Source: Sedimentisphaerales bacterium (GTDB taxonomy: Bacteria; Planctomycetota; Phycisphaerae; Sedimentisphaerales; Anaerobacaceae). Taken from it: a stretch of DNA of 39,405 nucleotides. Location: NCBI GenBank assembly GCA_028282745.1, contig JANQHJ010000007.1:1-39405 (forward strand). Reading direction: 5' to 3'. Under the pieces are notes generated by a model. The model worked only from the letters and a program-made list of their open reading frames with translations, did no database searches and was not told where the DNA came from. Below are positions 30,957 through 39,181 of the stretch, piece after piece (position 1 is the stretch's first letter; the number at the start of each line of letters is the position of its first letter). Made by a program: the position numbers and the translations under genes.

Positions 30957-31964
30957 CTATTTATACCTTTTTAAAGCCGTTCTAATGATGCATTCGATGA
31001 GATTTTCATAAGAAATGCCTGTTTTTTCAGCGGCCTCGGCCACTTCCTCGCCATAAGCAAGATCGGGATTGGGGTTGGCTTCGAGAATGACTATTTTGTT
31101 ATTCGGCGTCAGACGAAGGTCGATTCTTCCGTAATCTCTCATCTGTAAAATGCGGTAAACTTTTTTGCATACCCGTTTGATATTCTCAAATACTCCATCT
31201 TCAAGGCTTGCAAATCCAAAGTTGACATTCCATTTCTCCCTAAACTTTTCATCCCACTTAACCTTCCATGTGGCCATTAATGGCCCGCCGTCTTCTTTTG
31301 AGTCGAACGAACATTCTCGTACCGGCAGCACATTAAGTTGTTTATTGCCAAGGATTGCAACGTATAGTTCTCTGCCTTCGATATATTCTTCAGCTATCGC
31401 AGGTTGGCCCCAATTATCATGTACAAAAGCGGCCCGGTTATTTAACGCTTCTTCGTCATTGACAACTGAAGCATTCGATATGCCTTCGCTGCTGTCCTCT
31501 AACGCGGGTTTGACCACCAAGGGCCAGTTTATATTTTTATGAACCTTAACAGCTTTGCCTACAGGAAGAGACTGAAAGCCGGGTACCTTGATCTTATGAA
31601 GGCTAAGCAATTCTTTGCAGAGATTTTTATCGCGGCAGAGCATTAAAGCGTTCGGCCCACAGCCGGTAACGGGAATATCGAGAAGTTCCAGCAGCCCGAC
31701 AAGGTTTTTATCGTTCTTTCGTTCGCCCCCAAACTCTTCGGTCAGGTTAAAAACCAGCCCAGGCTGCTGCTGTGACAAAGTACCAACTAATTCTTTTATA
31801 TCCTTACCCGGGCTCGCAATGCTCACCCTATAGCCGATCTTGCGAAGGGCCTCGATGACATGATACTCGGTATCAGCTTTTTCAGGCGGATTCTCAAAAA
31901 GCGGGTCCTGTTCCGGGATTGCCGATGCGTCAACAAGAACACTTATCTTTAGTTTCTTAGCCAC
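30957..31964 (-). CDS. D-alanine-D-alanine ligase-like ATP-grasp protein
   Basis: The GTG at 31964 is chosen: AGGAAGG lies five bases upstream, it overlaps the stop of the previous gene (TAGTG), and the family's first strand KLKISVLVDAS begins there. The longer in-frame start would overlap the neighbour by 78 bp. The 335-residue protein has the ATP-grasp pattern: LTEEFGGERKNDKNLVGLLE, WPLVVKPALEDSSEGISNAS, IAEEYIEGRELYVAILG, and RIDLRLTPNNKIVILEANPN with the metal-binding E-x-N. Such enzymes form an amide or ester bond between a carboxylate and an amine using ATP. Divergence from true Ddl and the neighbours argue for a substrate other than D-alanine. It is the second gene of the glycyl radical operon. 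Confidence 0.87.
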   Translation of the reverse strand: MAKKLKISVLVDASAIPEQDPLFENPPEKADTEYHVIEALRKIGYRVSIASPGKDIKELVGTLSQQQPGLVFNLTEEFGGERKNDKNLVGLLELLDIPVTGCGPNALMLCRDKNLCKELLSLHKIKVPGFQSLPVGKAVKVHKNINWPLVVKPALEDSSEGISNASVVNDEEALNNRAAFVHDNWGQPAIAEEYIEGRELYVAILGNKQLNVLPVRECSFDSKEDGGPLMATWKVKWDEKFREKWNVNFGFASLEDGVFENIKRVCKKVYRILQMRDYGRIDLRLTPNNKIVILEANPNPDLAYGEEVAEAAEKTGISYENLIECIIRTALKRYK

Positions 31965-33007
31965 TATCGCCTTCCTTTCAAGCCGCCCCTGAATGTATTG
32001 CTTGCTATCGAAGTGAGCAGGGCGGTCACTGCTATTATGCACTTACTTTGATCAGGATGTGTGTAAAGGCCAAGCGCATTACAACGCATAATAAACTTAT
32101 TTAGAAGTTGTCCGATGTCATATTTACGATGTCCCGTCCACATGGAAACGCCGTCTATTATCCTTTTGCGATGCTGACGCAAAAAACCGGATGCTTTGAC
32201 CTGGTCGGGCCCATCTTCTTTATCAGTGAAAAGTTTTCGGAGGCTGTCGTCATAGTATCCCTGGAATTCGGGCCCGAGGGCAAGGCGTTTACGTTCGTAA
32301 TAAGAACTCAGTGTGCTGGTCATACGGTTAGCCGAGAAGGGGGGCTTACCGTCTATCGTATATACGACAGGCTCACTGCCGATACGTTTCATCAACTGAT
32401 CCACATAAAGCAGCTTTTTAATAGCCAGCCAGCCGGAGTATTTTTTAATCCAGTCAATTTCGGGATTCAGCCAAACAGCGAAAGTCTCAGCGAAATCGTC
32501 ATCAGGATGGGACTGTGCGTAATAATCGGCAAGATGAACCACAAATCTTTTCGAATATGGCTGAAAATCATAGCTATTGGTGTATGCCGATGAGAACAGG
32601 CCGAAATGCTCACGCCATTGCGTCCTGTGATAGAGGCCGTAGGCATAATTGATAGCGTGTCCACATTCATGCCTTAATAATTTCATAAAGGTTTTTTCCG
32701 TTCCACCCTCAACCTCAAGCATCATCTTCTGCTCGATCTTTTTCAGCCTCGGATGGGCAAGAACAAAAGGTATTCCTATAATGGGCGTCTTATCAGGACA
32801 GAGCCATTCATCGGAAAGATAGCAGTCGGGCCGATACCCTATCCCATTAGCGCCAAGCTCTTCAATAAGACGCTCGATAAAAGGTTTGATGGGAGAACCC
32901 TCTACCCGCAAGCACATATCACGGATGCGCATCTGGAGTATTTCGTCATCCGAGAATCTTTCCAGGTCAACGGTTTTATGTTTTCTTGCAGCCGACACTT
33001 GTAACAC
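31964..33007 (-). CDS. Putative zinc metallopeptidase (HExxH), first gene of the glycyl radical operon
   Basis: AGGAGGT at 33011-33017 favours the GTG at 33007 (a second GTG at 32998 and a TTG at 33025 are alternatives). The product has about 347 residues and no signal peptide. The zinc motif is MKLLRHECGHAINYAYGLY, where HECGH supplies two His and the catalytic Glu. A later DDDFAETFAVWLNPEIDW supplies the third acidic ligand, as in gluzincin-type 'putative zinc-binding metallo-peptidase' proteins of planctomycetes and proteobacteria. The C-terminal third is basic. Its stop overlaps the GTG of the ATP-grasp gene by one base, so the two proteins are made together. Substrate unknown. Confidence 0.82.
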   Translation of the reverse strand: MLQVSAARKHKTVDLERFSDDEILQMRIRDMCLRVEGSPIKPFIERLIEELGANGIGYRPDCYLSDEWLCPDKTPIIGIPFVLAHPRLKKIEQKMMLEVEGGTEKTFMKLLRHECGHAINYAYGLYHRTQWREHFGLFSSAYTNSYDFQPYSKRFVVHLADYYAQSHPDDDFAETFAVWLNPEIDWIKKYSGWLAIKKLLYVDQLMKRIGSEPVVYTIDGKPPFSANRMTSTLSSYYERKRLALGPEFQGYYDDSLRKLFTDKEDGPDQVKASGFLRQHRKRIIDGVSMWTGHRKYDIGQLLNKFIMRCNALGLYTHPDQSKCIIAVTALLTSIASNTFRGGLKGRR

Positions 33008-33038
33008 ATTACCTCCTGCAACCAAAACTCTTTAGATA

Positions 33039-33067
33039 TGTATATCAAAACTTTCAGCTAAGTACAA
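33039..33067 (-). promoter_or_regulatory. Possible promoter of the glycyl radical operon
   Basis: On the minus strand TTGTAC (33067-33062) and TATACA (33044-33039) are separated by 17 bp and lie about 35 bp upstream of the GTG start at 33007. Both hexamers are partial matches. No terminator or second promoter is seen further down the four genes. Confidence 0.35.
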
Positions 33068-33091
33068 CCGCTTTATAGATTGAATGTATCT

Positions 33092-33120
33092 TTGACTAAT
33101 ATACAAAACTGAATTATAAT
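33092..33120 (+). promoter_or_regulatory. Sigma-70 promoter of the RNase HII-like gene
   Basis: TTGACT (33092-33097) and a perfect TATAAT (33115-33120) are separated by 17 bp. The start of transcription near 33127 gives a leader of about 33 bases with a GGAGGAT ribosome site before the ATG at 33160. Confidence 0.7.
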
Positions 33121-33159
33121 AAAGCTTTAAAAAACAAAGATGTTCATGGAGGATGACAG

Positions 33160-34119
33160 ATGGCTGTTTTAGCAGGGATAGATGAAGCCGGCTATGGCCC
33201 GTTAATGGGGCCGCTGGTTATATCCGCTTCTGCCTTTACACTGCCTGATGAACTGTTGAAAGAAGACCTCTACCAGATACTAAAAAAAAGCATTGCTAAC
33301 CGGCGCAAACACCTGGCGGGGCGGTTGCTGATTTCAGATAGTAAAAAAGCATACTCCAAATCTATCGGCATTAAACATCTCGAAAGAACGACGCTAACAG
33401 CCCTTAAGTGTCTAAATCAAACCCCTGAAAGTCTTTCCGGGCTGCTTGATTTTCTGTGCCCCGACTCTCTGGCAAGGCTTAAAGGTTATAATTGGTACGA
33501 AAACTGTGACGGTCTTGACAGAATTTGTAATGATGCTGACATCAGAATAGCCTGCAAAGTCTTTAAAGAAGACATGGGCAAAAATAATATTGCCTTGCAG
33601 GGCTTGCAAACTCACTGTCTCGATGTGGCTCATTATAACAAGCTTGTCACTAACACGAACAACAAGGCGGCTGTTCTTTTTTCAAGCACCTGCTCACTTA
33701 TAAAATCTATCTGGGATAACAGCCACGACCCTAATATCCAGATAATCATCGACCGACAGGGCGGCAGAACCCATTATCGAAAGCATCTGCTCAGGATGTT
33801 CGGCTATCTGGAATTAGCTGTTTTAAAAGAAAGCAATGACAACAGCAGCTATGAACTAACCGGGCGAAACAAGAAAATGAGGCTTCACTTCGTGACCAAA
33901 GCGGATAAAAAATATATGCCGGTCAGTCTTTCATCAATGCTAAGTAAATACATACGAGAAATACTTATACACAAGATAAACGCCTATTTTCTAAAGCACC
34001 ATCAGGCCCTAAAACCAACGGCAGGCTACTGGAAAGACGGCCTACGTTTTATTTCTGATTTGAAAGAACACATCCCTCATGTGAAATACGATGAGAATAG
34101 GCTGATAAGGTGTCGTTAA
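33160..34119 (+). CDS. Divergent RNase HII-like protein
   Basis: The 319-residue protein opens with AGIDEAGYGPLMGPLVISAS, which parallels the RNase HII start GxDEAGRGPLxGPVV including the two metal-binding acids. Later RNase HII landmarks are LISDSKKAY (parallels DSKxLS), IIIDRQGGRTHYRKHL (strand with third Asp) and TKADKKYMPVSLSSMLSKYI, which parallels KGDxKxxxIAAASxxAKV. RNase HII proteins are usually about 200-220 residues; this one has an inserted segment of roughly 100 residues in the middle (around KGYNWYENCDGLDRICNDAD). The Arg of DEAGRG, important for ribonucleotide recognition, is Tyr here. It may act on a different nucleic-acid junction or be a planctomycete-specific relative. It has its own promoter. 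Confidence 0.75.
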   Translation: MAVLAGIDEAGYGPLMGPLVISASAFTLPDELLKEDLYQILKKSIANRRKHLAGRLLISDSKKAYSKSIGIKHLERTTLTALKCLNQTPESLSGLLDFLCPDSLARLKGYNWYENCDGLDRICNDADIRIACKVFKEDMGKNNIALQGLQTHCLDVAHYNKLVTNTNNKAAVLFSSTCSLIKSIWDNSHDPNIQIIIDRQGGRTHYRKHLLRMFGYLELAVLKESNDNSSYELTGRNKKMRLHFVTKADKKYMPVSLSSMLSKYIREILIHKINAYFLKHHQALKPTAGYWKDGLRFISDLKEHIPHVKYDENRLIRCR

Positions 34120-34150
34120 GATATGTCGAAAGAAAACTGTTCAGCAACGG

Positions 34151-35038
34151 TTAATCAGTGTTAAATTCAAACTTCTTTTTGCCATCCGGAAAATGATCAT
34201 AGGCCCACTTTAGATCACGATTTCTTGCTGCCGGCATTAATTCATTAGCAGGTTTGTTCCCCGCAAAATATTTCACTGTTTCATTGTGAATCCACTTATG
34301 GCTTTCAGCGTGTCCATCCGCATAAGAGAAAGATGCTTTTCTGCGGTGGTAAGCTCCTATTGGATGGTACCACCCACCTCTGCTCAAAGCTTTCTCGGGA
34401 TAAATTGTCCAACTGCCATACTCAAAATTCTTTTGGGCGTCACTGCCCTTAGAGGCCCCCTCAACAAAGATATATTTTTCAGCAGGCCTTTTGATTCGTG
34501 TGAATTTAGTAATAATTTTGTCATAACTATTTTTATACAGCTTTTCCCTGCGGCTTATTCCATCAAGATCACCACCTAAGGCCCCGGGGACAACATAAGT
34601 TCTATAAATTTGTTGTTGTGGTGTAGCGCCTTTCTTAAATCTGTAGTCAGAGGGGCAGTGATAAAGTTTAAATTCTTTCGCATATTTATAGAGTTGTCCT
34701 TTTTTAATTCCATTCTGACGGTGTTTTAAAGTTGCATTTCCATGCACCTTGTTGCCATTATCATCTTGTGGGGCTTCGACCCATGATGACCGATGTGATT
34801 CGTTTAACGGGTTGCTGCTTGTTCTATTTGACACAAAGCCGTTAGGTATGAGATCTCCGCTGGTCGTAGTATAGGAAATATAAGCAAGAGCCAACTGCTT
34901 CATATTGGCAACACAATAAGTTTGCCGGGCTGATTCTCTCGCGAGGCTAAGCGTAGGAATTAATATCGACATTAGCAAAGCAATAATCGATATAACAACT
35001 AACAACTCGATTAGTGTGAATCCATTTCGCTTTTTCAC
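34151..35038 (-). CDS. Type II/IV pseudopilin-like protein with prepilin N-terminal cleavage motif
   Basis: The GTG at 35038 gives a short leader (VKKRNG) before the prepilin site [26 protein letters not shown] eight bases upstream supports this start over an in-frame ATG at 35068. Prepilin peptidase would cut after Gly and methylate Phe. The 295-residue protein continues with [20 protein letters not shown] and [12 protein letters not shown]. The C-terminal [15 protein letters not shown] is the 'FxDGHxE' motif of the abundant planctomycete pseudopilins. Such proteins occur in dozens per genome in Planctomycetota and may build surface or secretion fibres. No secretion genes lie nearby. Confidence 0.93.
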   Translation of the reverse strand: MKKRNGFTLIELLVVISIIALLMSILIPTLSLARESARQTYCVANMKQLALAYISYTTTSGDLIPNGFVSNRTSSNPLNESHRSSWVEAPQDDNGNKVHGNATLKHRQNGIKKGQLYKYAKEFKLYHCPSDYRFKKGATPQQQIYRTYVVPGALGGDLDGISRREKLYKNSYDKIITKFTRIKRPAEKYIFVEGASKGSDAQKNFEYGSWTIYPEKALSRGGWYHPIGAYHRRKASFSYADGHAESHKWIHNETVKYFAGNKPANELMPAARNRDLKWAYDHFPDGKKKFEFNTD

Positions 35039-35285
35039 TATGCAAACCTCTCTCGTGCACGGAATCACTTCATATCCCCCCGTCTGGCATCAGCCCCAAA
35101 AAGCATGAACAAAACAAGCCATGACGGCCCAGGATTATTGCATCTAATATACTTCAAAATTAAGGGATAAAAGACCAAAATGCAAGAGATTTTTGTGATT
35201 AATCGTGCAAAAAACGCAAAAAATCGCTTTTTTAGTCAGTTGAAGCCCTTTATTAGAGAAAATTAATATAATCTACAAAAAATAC

Positions 35286-35516
35286 TTACATTCTCAAAAC
35301 CGCAGCAGCTTTTAACTCGCTGTTTTTTATCTTCTGCAGAACTTCATTTGCCTGCTCAAGATCAAATTCCTCAACTGTTGATTTGATACCGATTTCAGCC
35401 GCTAATGGCAAAAAATCCAACGTGTCAGCCTTGGTGACGTTAGCAATACTCTTTATCTCTTTTTCCTGCCATAGATACTTGGCATAATCCATCGGTGGTA
35501 TAGGCGTTTCTTTCAT
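35286..35516 (-). pseudogene. C-terminal fragment of a zinc alcohol dehydrogenase, coupled to the macro-domain gene
   Basis: The 76-residue frame reads IPPMDYAKYLWQEKEIKSIA, NVTKADTLDFLPLAAEIGIK, FDLEQANEVLQKIKNSELKA and AVLRM. This is the tail of zinc-containing medium-chain alcohol dehydrogenases, from the strand after the NAD domain to the end of the catalytic lobe. The catalytic zinc site and Rossmann fold, about 260 residues, are absent. The ATG lies in an ATGA overlap with the macro-domain stop, so it may still be translated. I read it as a deletion scar that joined an ADH tail to the macro gene, rather than a functional enzyme. Confidence 0.7.
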
Positions 35517-36031
35517 TGATTAAACTCCTGCTCGAAGACTCGGTAATCCGCTTCAGTGAACAGACAAAACACAACCTTATCAATACCTGTCTTGCCTTGG
35601 ATATATTCCATAACAGTCGATAACATTATTTTTGCGCATCGCTGTATCGGAAAACCGAACAGACCTGTACTGATGGCTGGAAATGATATACTTTTTATCT
35701 TGCCTGCATCAGCCAGTTTTAATGAATTTAGAGTTGCGTTTCTTAGTTTATTATCTTCGTCACCTTCACCCATTCGGGGTCCAACCGCATGAATCACCCA
35801 TTTAGCTTTTAGATTACCGCCGGTCGTTTTGACAGCGCCTCCCACAAAGGTCTCTCCGGCCTCGTAACATTGCTGTTGAATAGATGAGCCTCCTTTGGCC
35901 CGGATGGCGCCGGCCACTCCACTGCCGAGAATTAGTTGACAGTTAGCCGTATTGACTATAGCGTCGGTTTGCTGTTCTGTAATATCGCCGCGAGTAAGCT
36001 CTAAGACTGTTTTATTGATCATTTTTTGCAA
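35513..36031 (-). CDS. Macro-domain (ADP-ribose/Appr-1''-p processing) protein
   Basis: The 172-residue protein is one macro domain: LTRGDITEQQTDAIVNTANC (the family's GDIT...DAIVNAAN start), LILGSGVAGAIRAKGG (the binding loop), KWVIHAVGPRMG, and ISFPAISTGLFGFPIQRCA (phosphate loop). Such domains bind ADP-ribose and often hydrolyse O-acetyl-ADP-ribose or remove ADP-ribose from proteins or DNA. The start is either the TTG at 36031, with AAGGG eight bases upstream, or the ATG at 36022 with no clear site. No ADP-ribosyltransferase or DarT-like toxin lies beside it, so a general role is more likely than an antitoxin role. The ADH tail fragment is coupled to its end. Confidence 0.93.
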   Translation of the reverse strand: MQKMINKTVLELTRGDITEQQTDAIVNTANCQLILGSGVAGAIRAKGGSSIQQQCYEAGETFVGGAVKTTGGNLKAKWVIHAVGPRMGEGDEDNKLRNATLNSLKLADAGKIKSISFPAISTGLFGFPIQRCAKIMLSTVMEYIQGKTGIDKVVFCLFTEADYRVFEQEFNQ

Positions 36032-36175
36032 TTAATTTGCCCTTAATTCAAACCTATTATTGGCATATTAAGGTATAAATCAACAAAAACTATTTAGAAT
36101 GCGGTACTCATTTTGCCTTGTTAAGAAACCGATTTTTCGTCCATTCCTAATTTGAAGGCTGCAACCGGATTTTTC

Positions 36176-36203
36176 TTGCTTTCTACAGTTTTATTTATAA
36201 AAT
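36176..36203 (+). promoter_or_regulatory. Possible promoter of the lipoprotein gene
   Basis: TTGCTT (36176-36181) and TAAAAT (36198-36203) are separated by 16 bp, upstream of the strong AAAAGGAGC ribosome site of the gene at 36245. The rest of the 36032-36244 gap shows nothing further. Confidence 0.4.
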
Positions 36204-36244
36204 TTAACATTCACGGAATTTTTTTGTTTAAAAAGGAGCAATTT

Positions 36245-37207
36245 ATGAAGGCGTTTAAGTTGTTTATAAGCATTACTATGATTTCATCTTTTTTGCTTTT
36301 CTGCAATAGTTGCGCTCCAGAGGCGAACATTGCTCTTAATTTTGCGAACAATCAGAGCAATACCTACCAGCAATCGATCTATGCCAGAAAAGACTACCTG
36401 TTTGACAGGCCAACCGCCGGAAGTAAAAAGGTAAAAATGAATGAATCAAAGATCGATGTAACTTTTGACCAGATAGTTACCAGCGTTGATGAAAATGGCA
36501 CCGCTACAGCTGACATTACCATCAAAGCAGTAAAGTTTATGGCAAAAGATCAAGAAGGGGTGAGTCTTGATTATGATAGTGTAAAATCACAAGATAATAA
36601 AAATGCCTTGGGCAAACTAATAGGGCAGACTTATACAATAAAAATTTCATCTACTGGTAAGGTTACGAAAATTGTAAATGTCGCTAAGGCAAGGAATGCG
36701 GTAAAAAGAGGGAATTTTAATGCCCAAGCAAAAAGCCTTGTTAGTGATAAAGTTATAAAAGAAAGGCATAATGTTCTGGCATTACCAGACCCGGAAAAAT
36801 CTATGCTGAAAAAGGGTGACCAATGGTCAAGAGTTGTTCTTTCTCCGCCTGGAATGTTGATACCCAAAAGATATGAAAAAGTTTATACTGTCACAAATAT
36901 TGATTCCGGTAAAGATATTGCTATAGCGGCAGTAAATATGAAAGCAATGCCAACATCAAAAACTTCTGCTGAAGCTGCTACAACTGAGTTCTCACCAATG
37001 GCAATGATGGGCGGATTTGATAGTGTTGACAAGTATGAAGGTAAGTTTGTAACAAATCTGAAGACGGGCAAGATCATCGACTATTATGAGAACATTAAGG
37101 TTGAATATGTAGCTATTCAACAACCACCAGATCAGGATCCTGACAAGGGCCCGGATACCCTGAAGCTTGGTTTCACGAAGAATATATCATTAAAGGCCGT
37201 TAACTAA
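36245..37207 (+). CDS. Lipoprotein, possibly DUF6263-like
   Basis: The ATG at 36245 has AAAAGGAGC nine bases upstream; the longer in-frame start at 36152 is not supported. The 320-residue product starts with a lipoprotein signal (FISITMISSFLLFCNSC, cleavage probably between Ser and Cys). The mature part is beta-rich and low in cysteine: SKIDVTFDQIVTSVDENGTA, a central GKLIGQTYTIKISSTGKVTK, LKKGDQWSRVVLSP and a final KFVTNLKTGKIIDYYENIKV then LKLGFTKNISLKAVN. The order of a 'Q-T-Y-x-I-x-I' strand, then 'GDxW' and 'TNLKTGKI' is like secreted DUF6263 proteins, as far as I recall. The function is unknown. A strong terminator follows 25 bp after the stop. Confidence 0.75.
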   Translation: MKAFKLFISITMISSFLLFCNSCAPEANIALNFANNQSNTYQQSIYARKDYLFDRPTAGSKKVKMNESKIDVTFDQIVTSVDENGTATADITIKAVKFMAKDQEGVSLDYDSVKSQDNKNALGKLIGQTYTIKISSTGKVTKIVNVAKARNAVKRGNFNAQAKSLVSDKVIKERHNVLALPDPEKSMLKKGDQWSRVVLSPPGMLIPKRYEKVYTVTNIDSGKDIAIAAVNMKAMPTSKTSAEAATTEFSPMAMMGGFDSVDKYEGKFVTNLKTGKIIDYYENIKVEYVAIQQPPDQDPDKGPDTLKLGFTKNISLKAVN

Positions 37208-37232
37208 CATTAAGCATAAGTAGCTAATAACC

Positions 37233-37269
37233 AAAAAGGCTTCTCTGTATTCACAGAGAAGCCTTTTTT
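37233..37269. terminator. Bidirectional Rho-independent terminator
   Basis: AAAAAGGCTTCTCTGT (37233-37248) and ACAGAGAAGCCTTTTT (37253-37268) form a perfect 16-bp stem with a four-base loop, and runs of A and T on both sides. It ends the lipoprotein transcript (plus) and the tRNA-Cys transcript (minus). Confidence 0.93.
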
Positions 37270-37274
37270 AATAG

Positions 37275-37348
37275 AGGCGGCGGTGGGATTCGAACCCACG
37301 AATAACGGTTTTGCAAACCGTCGCCTTGGGCCACTTGGCTACGCCGCC
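37275..37348 (-). tRNA. tRNA-Cys (anticodon GCA)
   Basis: Read on the minus strand, GGCGGCG and CGCCGCC form the acceptor stem with U as discriminator base, the identity base of tRNA-Cys. The anticodon arm ACGGT-TTGCAAA-ACCGT shows GCA. T-arm GTGGGTTCGAATCCCAC is canonical. CCA is not encoded. Confidence 0.96.
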
Positions 37349-37431
37349 AAAAGTAAAAATCACAGTTTATACTTTTTTTCCCAATTTGCAACAGTTTTCA
37401 TGGAATGAAATTAACTGATCCTGCGTCTATT

Positions 37432-37507
37432 TATTATGGGACGATGCTTGAGGTCTAACCTTACTACGCCCCTAATGCCGGATTAGGCTTCTTTGGGGCC
37501 CTTTTTT
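37432..37507 (+). ncRNA. Possible short terminated RNA upstream of the efflux genes
   Basis: TTAACT (37411-37416) and TATTAT (37432-37437) could drive a transcript of roughly 60 bases starting near 37444. It would hold a small AGGT-cta-ACCT hairpin (37451-37461). A terminator-like fold follows: CCTAAT/ATTAGG at 37471-37487, or GCCCC/GGGGC at 37468-37499, then six T at 37502-37507. No open frame lies on the plus strand between tRNA-Cys and the efflux gene, so this terminator needs a substrate. The promoter match is weak; an attenuator is an alternative. Confidence 0.35.
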
Positions 37508-37508
37508 G

Positions 37509-37517
37509 TGGTATAAT
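37509..37517 (+). promoter_or_regulatory. Extended -10 promoter of the efflux operon
   Basis: TGG-TATAAT (TG at 37509-37510, TATAAT at 37512-37517) is a full extended -10 element; the -35 is poor, as is usual for this type. It begins directly after the terminator-like T run, about 45 bp upstream of the ATG at 37571, so the efflux genes are insulated from upstream transcription. A GAGGGT ribosome site follows. Confidence 0.6.
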
Positions 37518-37570
37518 CATATGTACCTAAATGGGGCGCAATGGAGGAGCCACTCTATAGAGGGTAATTT

Positions 37571-39181
37571 ATGACCGGAAGGATATATGGTAATCTTGTA
37601 TCGATATCTTACCGGCTTATCTTGGCCGGTACGCTCATCGTCTGCGGTTGCAGTAGTACTAAGCATTACAAGCAGCAGGCCGACAAGGAAGCTTACCAGA
37701 TAATCGAAGAAAAATGGGACGAATCTTTCGGCAAGAAGGCTAACTATCGCATCAGCGACGTGGAGCCTTCGCCTAACGACATCATCTTTGATATTAATAA
37801 TCTGCCATCCGGCATTGTTACATTACCCCGGGCTGTAGCTATAGCAACTGCTAACAACAGAGATTATCAATCACGGAAAGAGGACCTCTACCTGACGGCC
37901 ATGGATTTGACTTTGGTCAGGCACGACTTCGCTAAAAAATGGTTCGGCACTATCGACGGCACATATCTAAAGCAGGGCGAGACGGATCTGTTCGGTTCGG
38001 AGGAAAGATACGGTTTTTCCCAGTTACTTGCCGACGGTGCTCAGATTTCCACGAGCATTGCTATCGACTGGACAAGATTTTTTATTGGCGATCCTTCAAG
38101 GTCATTGCAGTCCGTCTTGGTTGCTACAGTAACACAGCCTTTACTTAGAGGAGCAGGGCGAAAGGTAGTTCAGGAACAGCTCACGCAAAGCGAGCGAAAT
38201 GTTCTTTACGAGATACGTCAATTCAGCCGCTTTAGAAAATCGTTTGTTGTTTCTATCGTAAATGAGTACCTGCGTGTTCTCCAGAGGCGTGATGAAGTGA
38301 AAAACGCACAGGCCAACTTCGAAAGAAGGGCCGAATCGAAAAAACGGCTTGAAATGGAAGAAAATGCGGGGCGAAGGAACCGCGTCGAAGTTGATCAGGC
38401 AGTTCAGGACTGGCTGCGGGCAAGGGATTCGCTTGTCAGGACAAAACAGCGTTACCAGCAGAGCCTTGATGAATTCAAGCTTACCCTTGCTCTGCCAATG
38501 GATGTTAACATATTACTTGATCCCAATGCACTGAACTATCTTGAAAAGATGGGCGTCACCGAGATAAAATATACACTCACGCAGGCTATCGATACCGCCC
38601 TGACACACAGGCTTGATCTTATGAACAGCCTGGATCGTATAGACGATGCAACCAGAAAGGCTATGGTGGCAGAAGACAATCTCGGAGCCGAGTTGAACCT
38701 AATAGGCTCGGCCTCGGTGCCAACGGATGATACAACGGCTCATAACAGTCTGCGTCTGGTTGACGGCAGATATTCTATAGGGATCGAAGCTGATTTGCCT
38801 TTTGATCGAAAAAGAGAGAGAAACGCGTACCGTGAAAGCCTTATCGCTTTGACCCGGCAGCAAAGAAATTACACTCTCGACTATGATAATGTTATATTAG
38901 ATGTCAGACAAGCATACAGAGAGTTAGACGAAGCAGCCGAGCGTTATAAAATCCAGGAAAACAGTTTGAAGCTGGCTAAAAAGCGTGTTCACAGCACCTC
39001 AATGCTTCTTAACGAAGGCCGGGTTACAACTCGTGACCTGCTCGAATCGCAGGACGCTTTGCTCGAGGCCCAGAACAGTCTGACAGCTGCGCTGATCGAC
39101 CACACAATAGCCAAGCTAAACTTCTTTAAAGATATCGGTGTCTTGCAGGTCAAGCCCGATGGAATGTGGCAGGTAGAATAA
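37571..39181 (+). CDS. TolC-like outer-membrane efflux lipoprotein
   Basis: The 536-residue protein begins with a lipoprotein signal (LILAGTLIVCGC, lipobox Val-Cys-Gly-Cys27) and contains the repeated helical hairpins of outer-membrane efflux proteins. GIVTLPRAVAIATANNRDYQ (first OEP repeat start) is followed by VTQPLLRGAGRKVVQEQLTQ. A long coiled-coil stretch comes next, with TLTQAIDTALTHRLDLMNSL (second OEP repeat), FDRKRERNAYRESLI and LLNEGRVTTRDLLESQDALL near the end. TolC-type trimers form the outer duct of tripartite pumps. The stop overlaps the start of an inner-membrane adaptor gene (TAATG), which fits an export operon. Confidence 0.92.
   Translation: MTGRIYGNLVSISYRLILAGTLIVCGCSSTKHYKQQADKEAYQIIEEKWDESFGKKANYRISDVEPSPNDIIFDINNLPSGIVTLPRAVAIATANNRDYQSRKEDLYLTAMDLTLVRHDFAKKWFGTIDGTYLKQGETDLFGSEERYGFSQLLADGAQISTSIAIDWTRFFIGDPSRSLQSVLVATVTQPLLRGAGRKVVQEQLTQSERNVLYEIRQFSRFRKSFVVSIVNEYLRVLQRRDEVKNAQANFERRAESKKRLEMEENAGRRNRVEVDQAVQDWLRARDSLVRTKQRYQQSLDEFKLTLALPMDVNILLDPNALNYLEKMGVTEIKYTLTQAIDTALTHRLDLMNSLDRIDDATRKAMVAEDNLGAELNLIGSASVPTDDTTAHNSLRLVDGRYSIGIEADLPFDRKRERNAYRESLIALTRQQRNYTLDYDNVILDVRQAYRELDEAAERYKIQENSLKLAKKRVHSTSMLLNEGRVTTRDLLESQDALLEAQNSLTAALIDHTIAKLNFFKDIGVLQVKPDGMWQVE

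Noticed and set aside
31965-32042. Longer start of the ATP-grasp gene
   Set aside because: It would overlap the metallopeptidase gene by 79 bp; the GTG at 31964 has a ribosome site and fits the family start.
35070-35280. Possible sigma-54 site (TGGCATCAG...) or terminator in the gap before the pseudopilin
   Set aside because: The -12 half is absent, and the hairpin-like A/T runs do not form a stable stem; I see nothing supportable in this gap.
35513-36031. Macro domain as the antitoxin of a DarT-type system
   Set aside because: No DarT-like ADP-ribosyltransferase is next to it; the coupled frame is an alcohol dehydrogenase tail.
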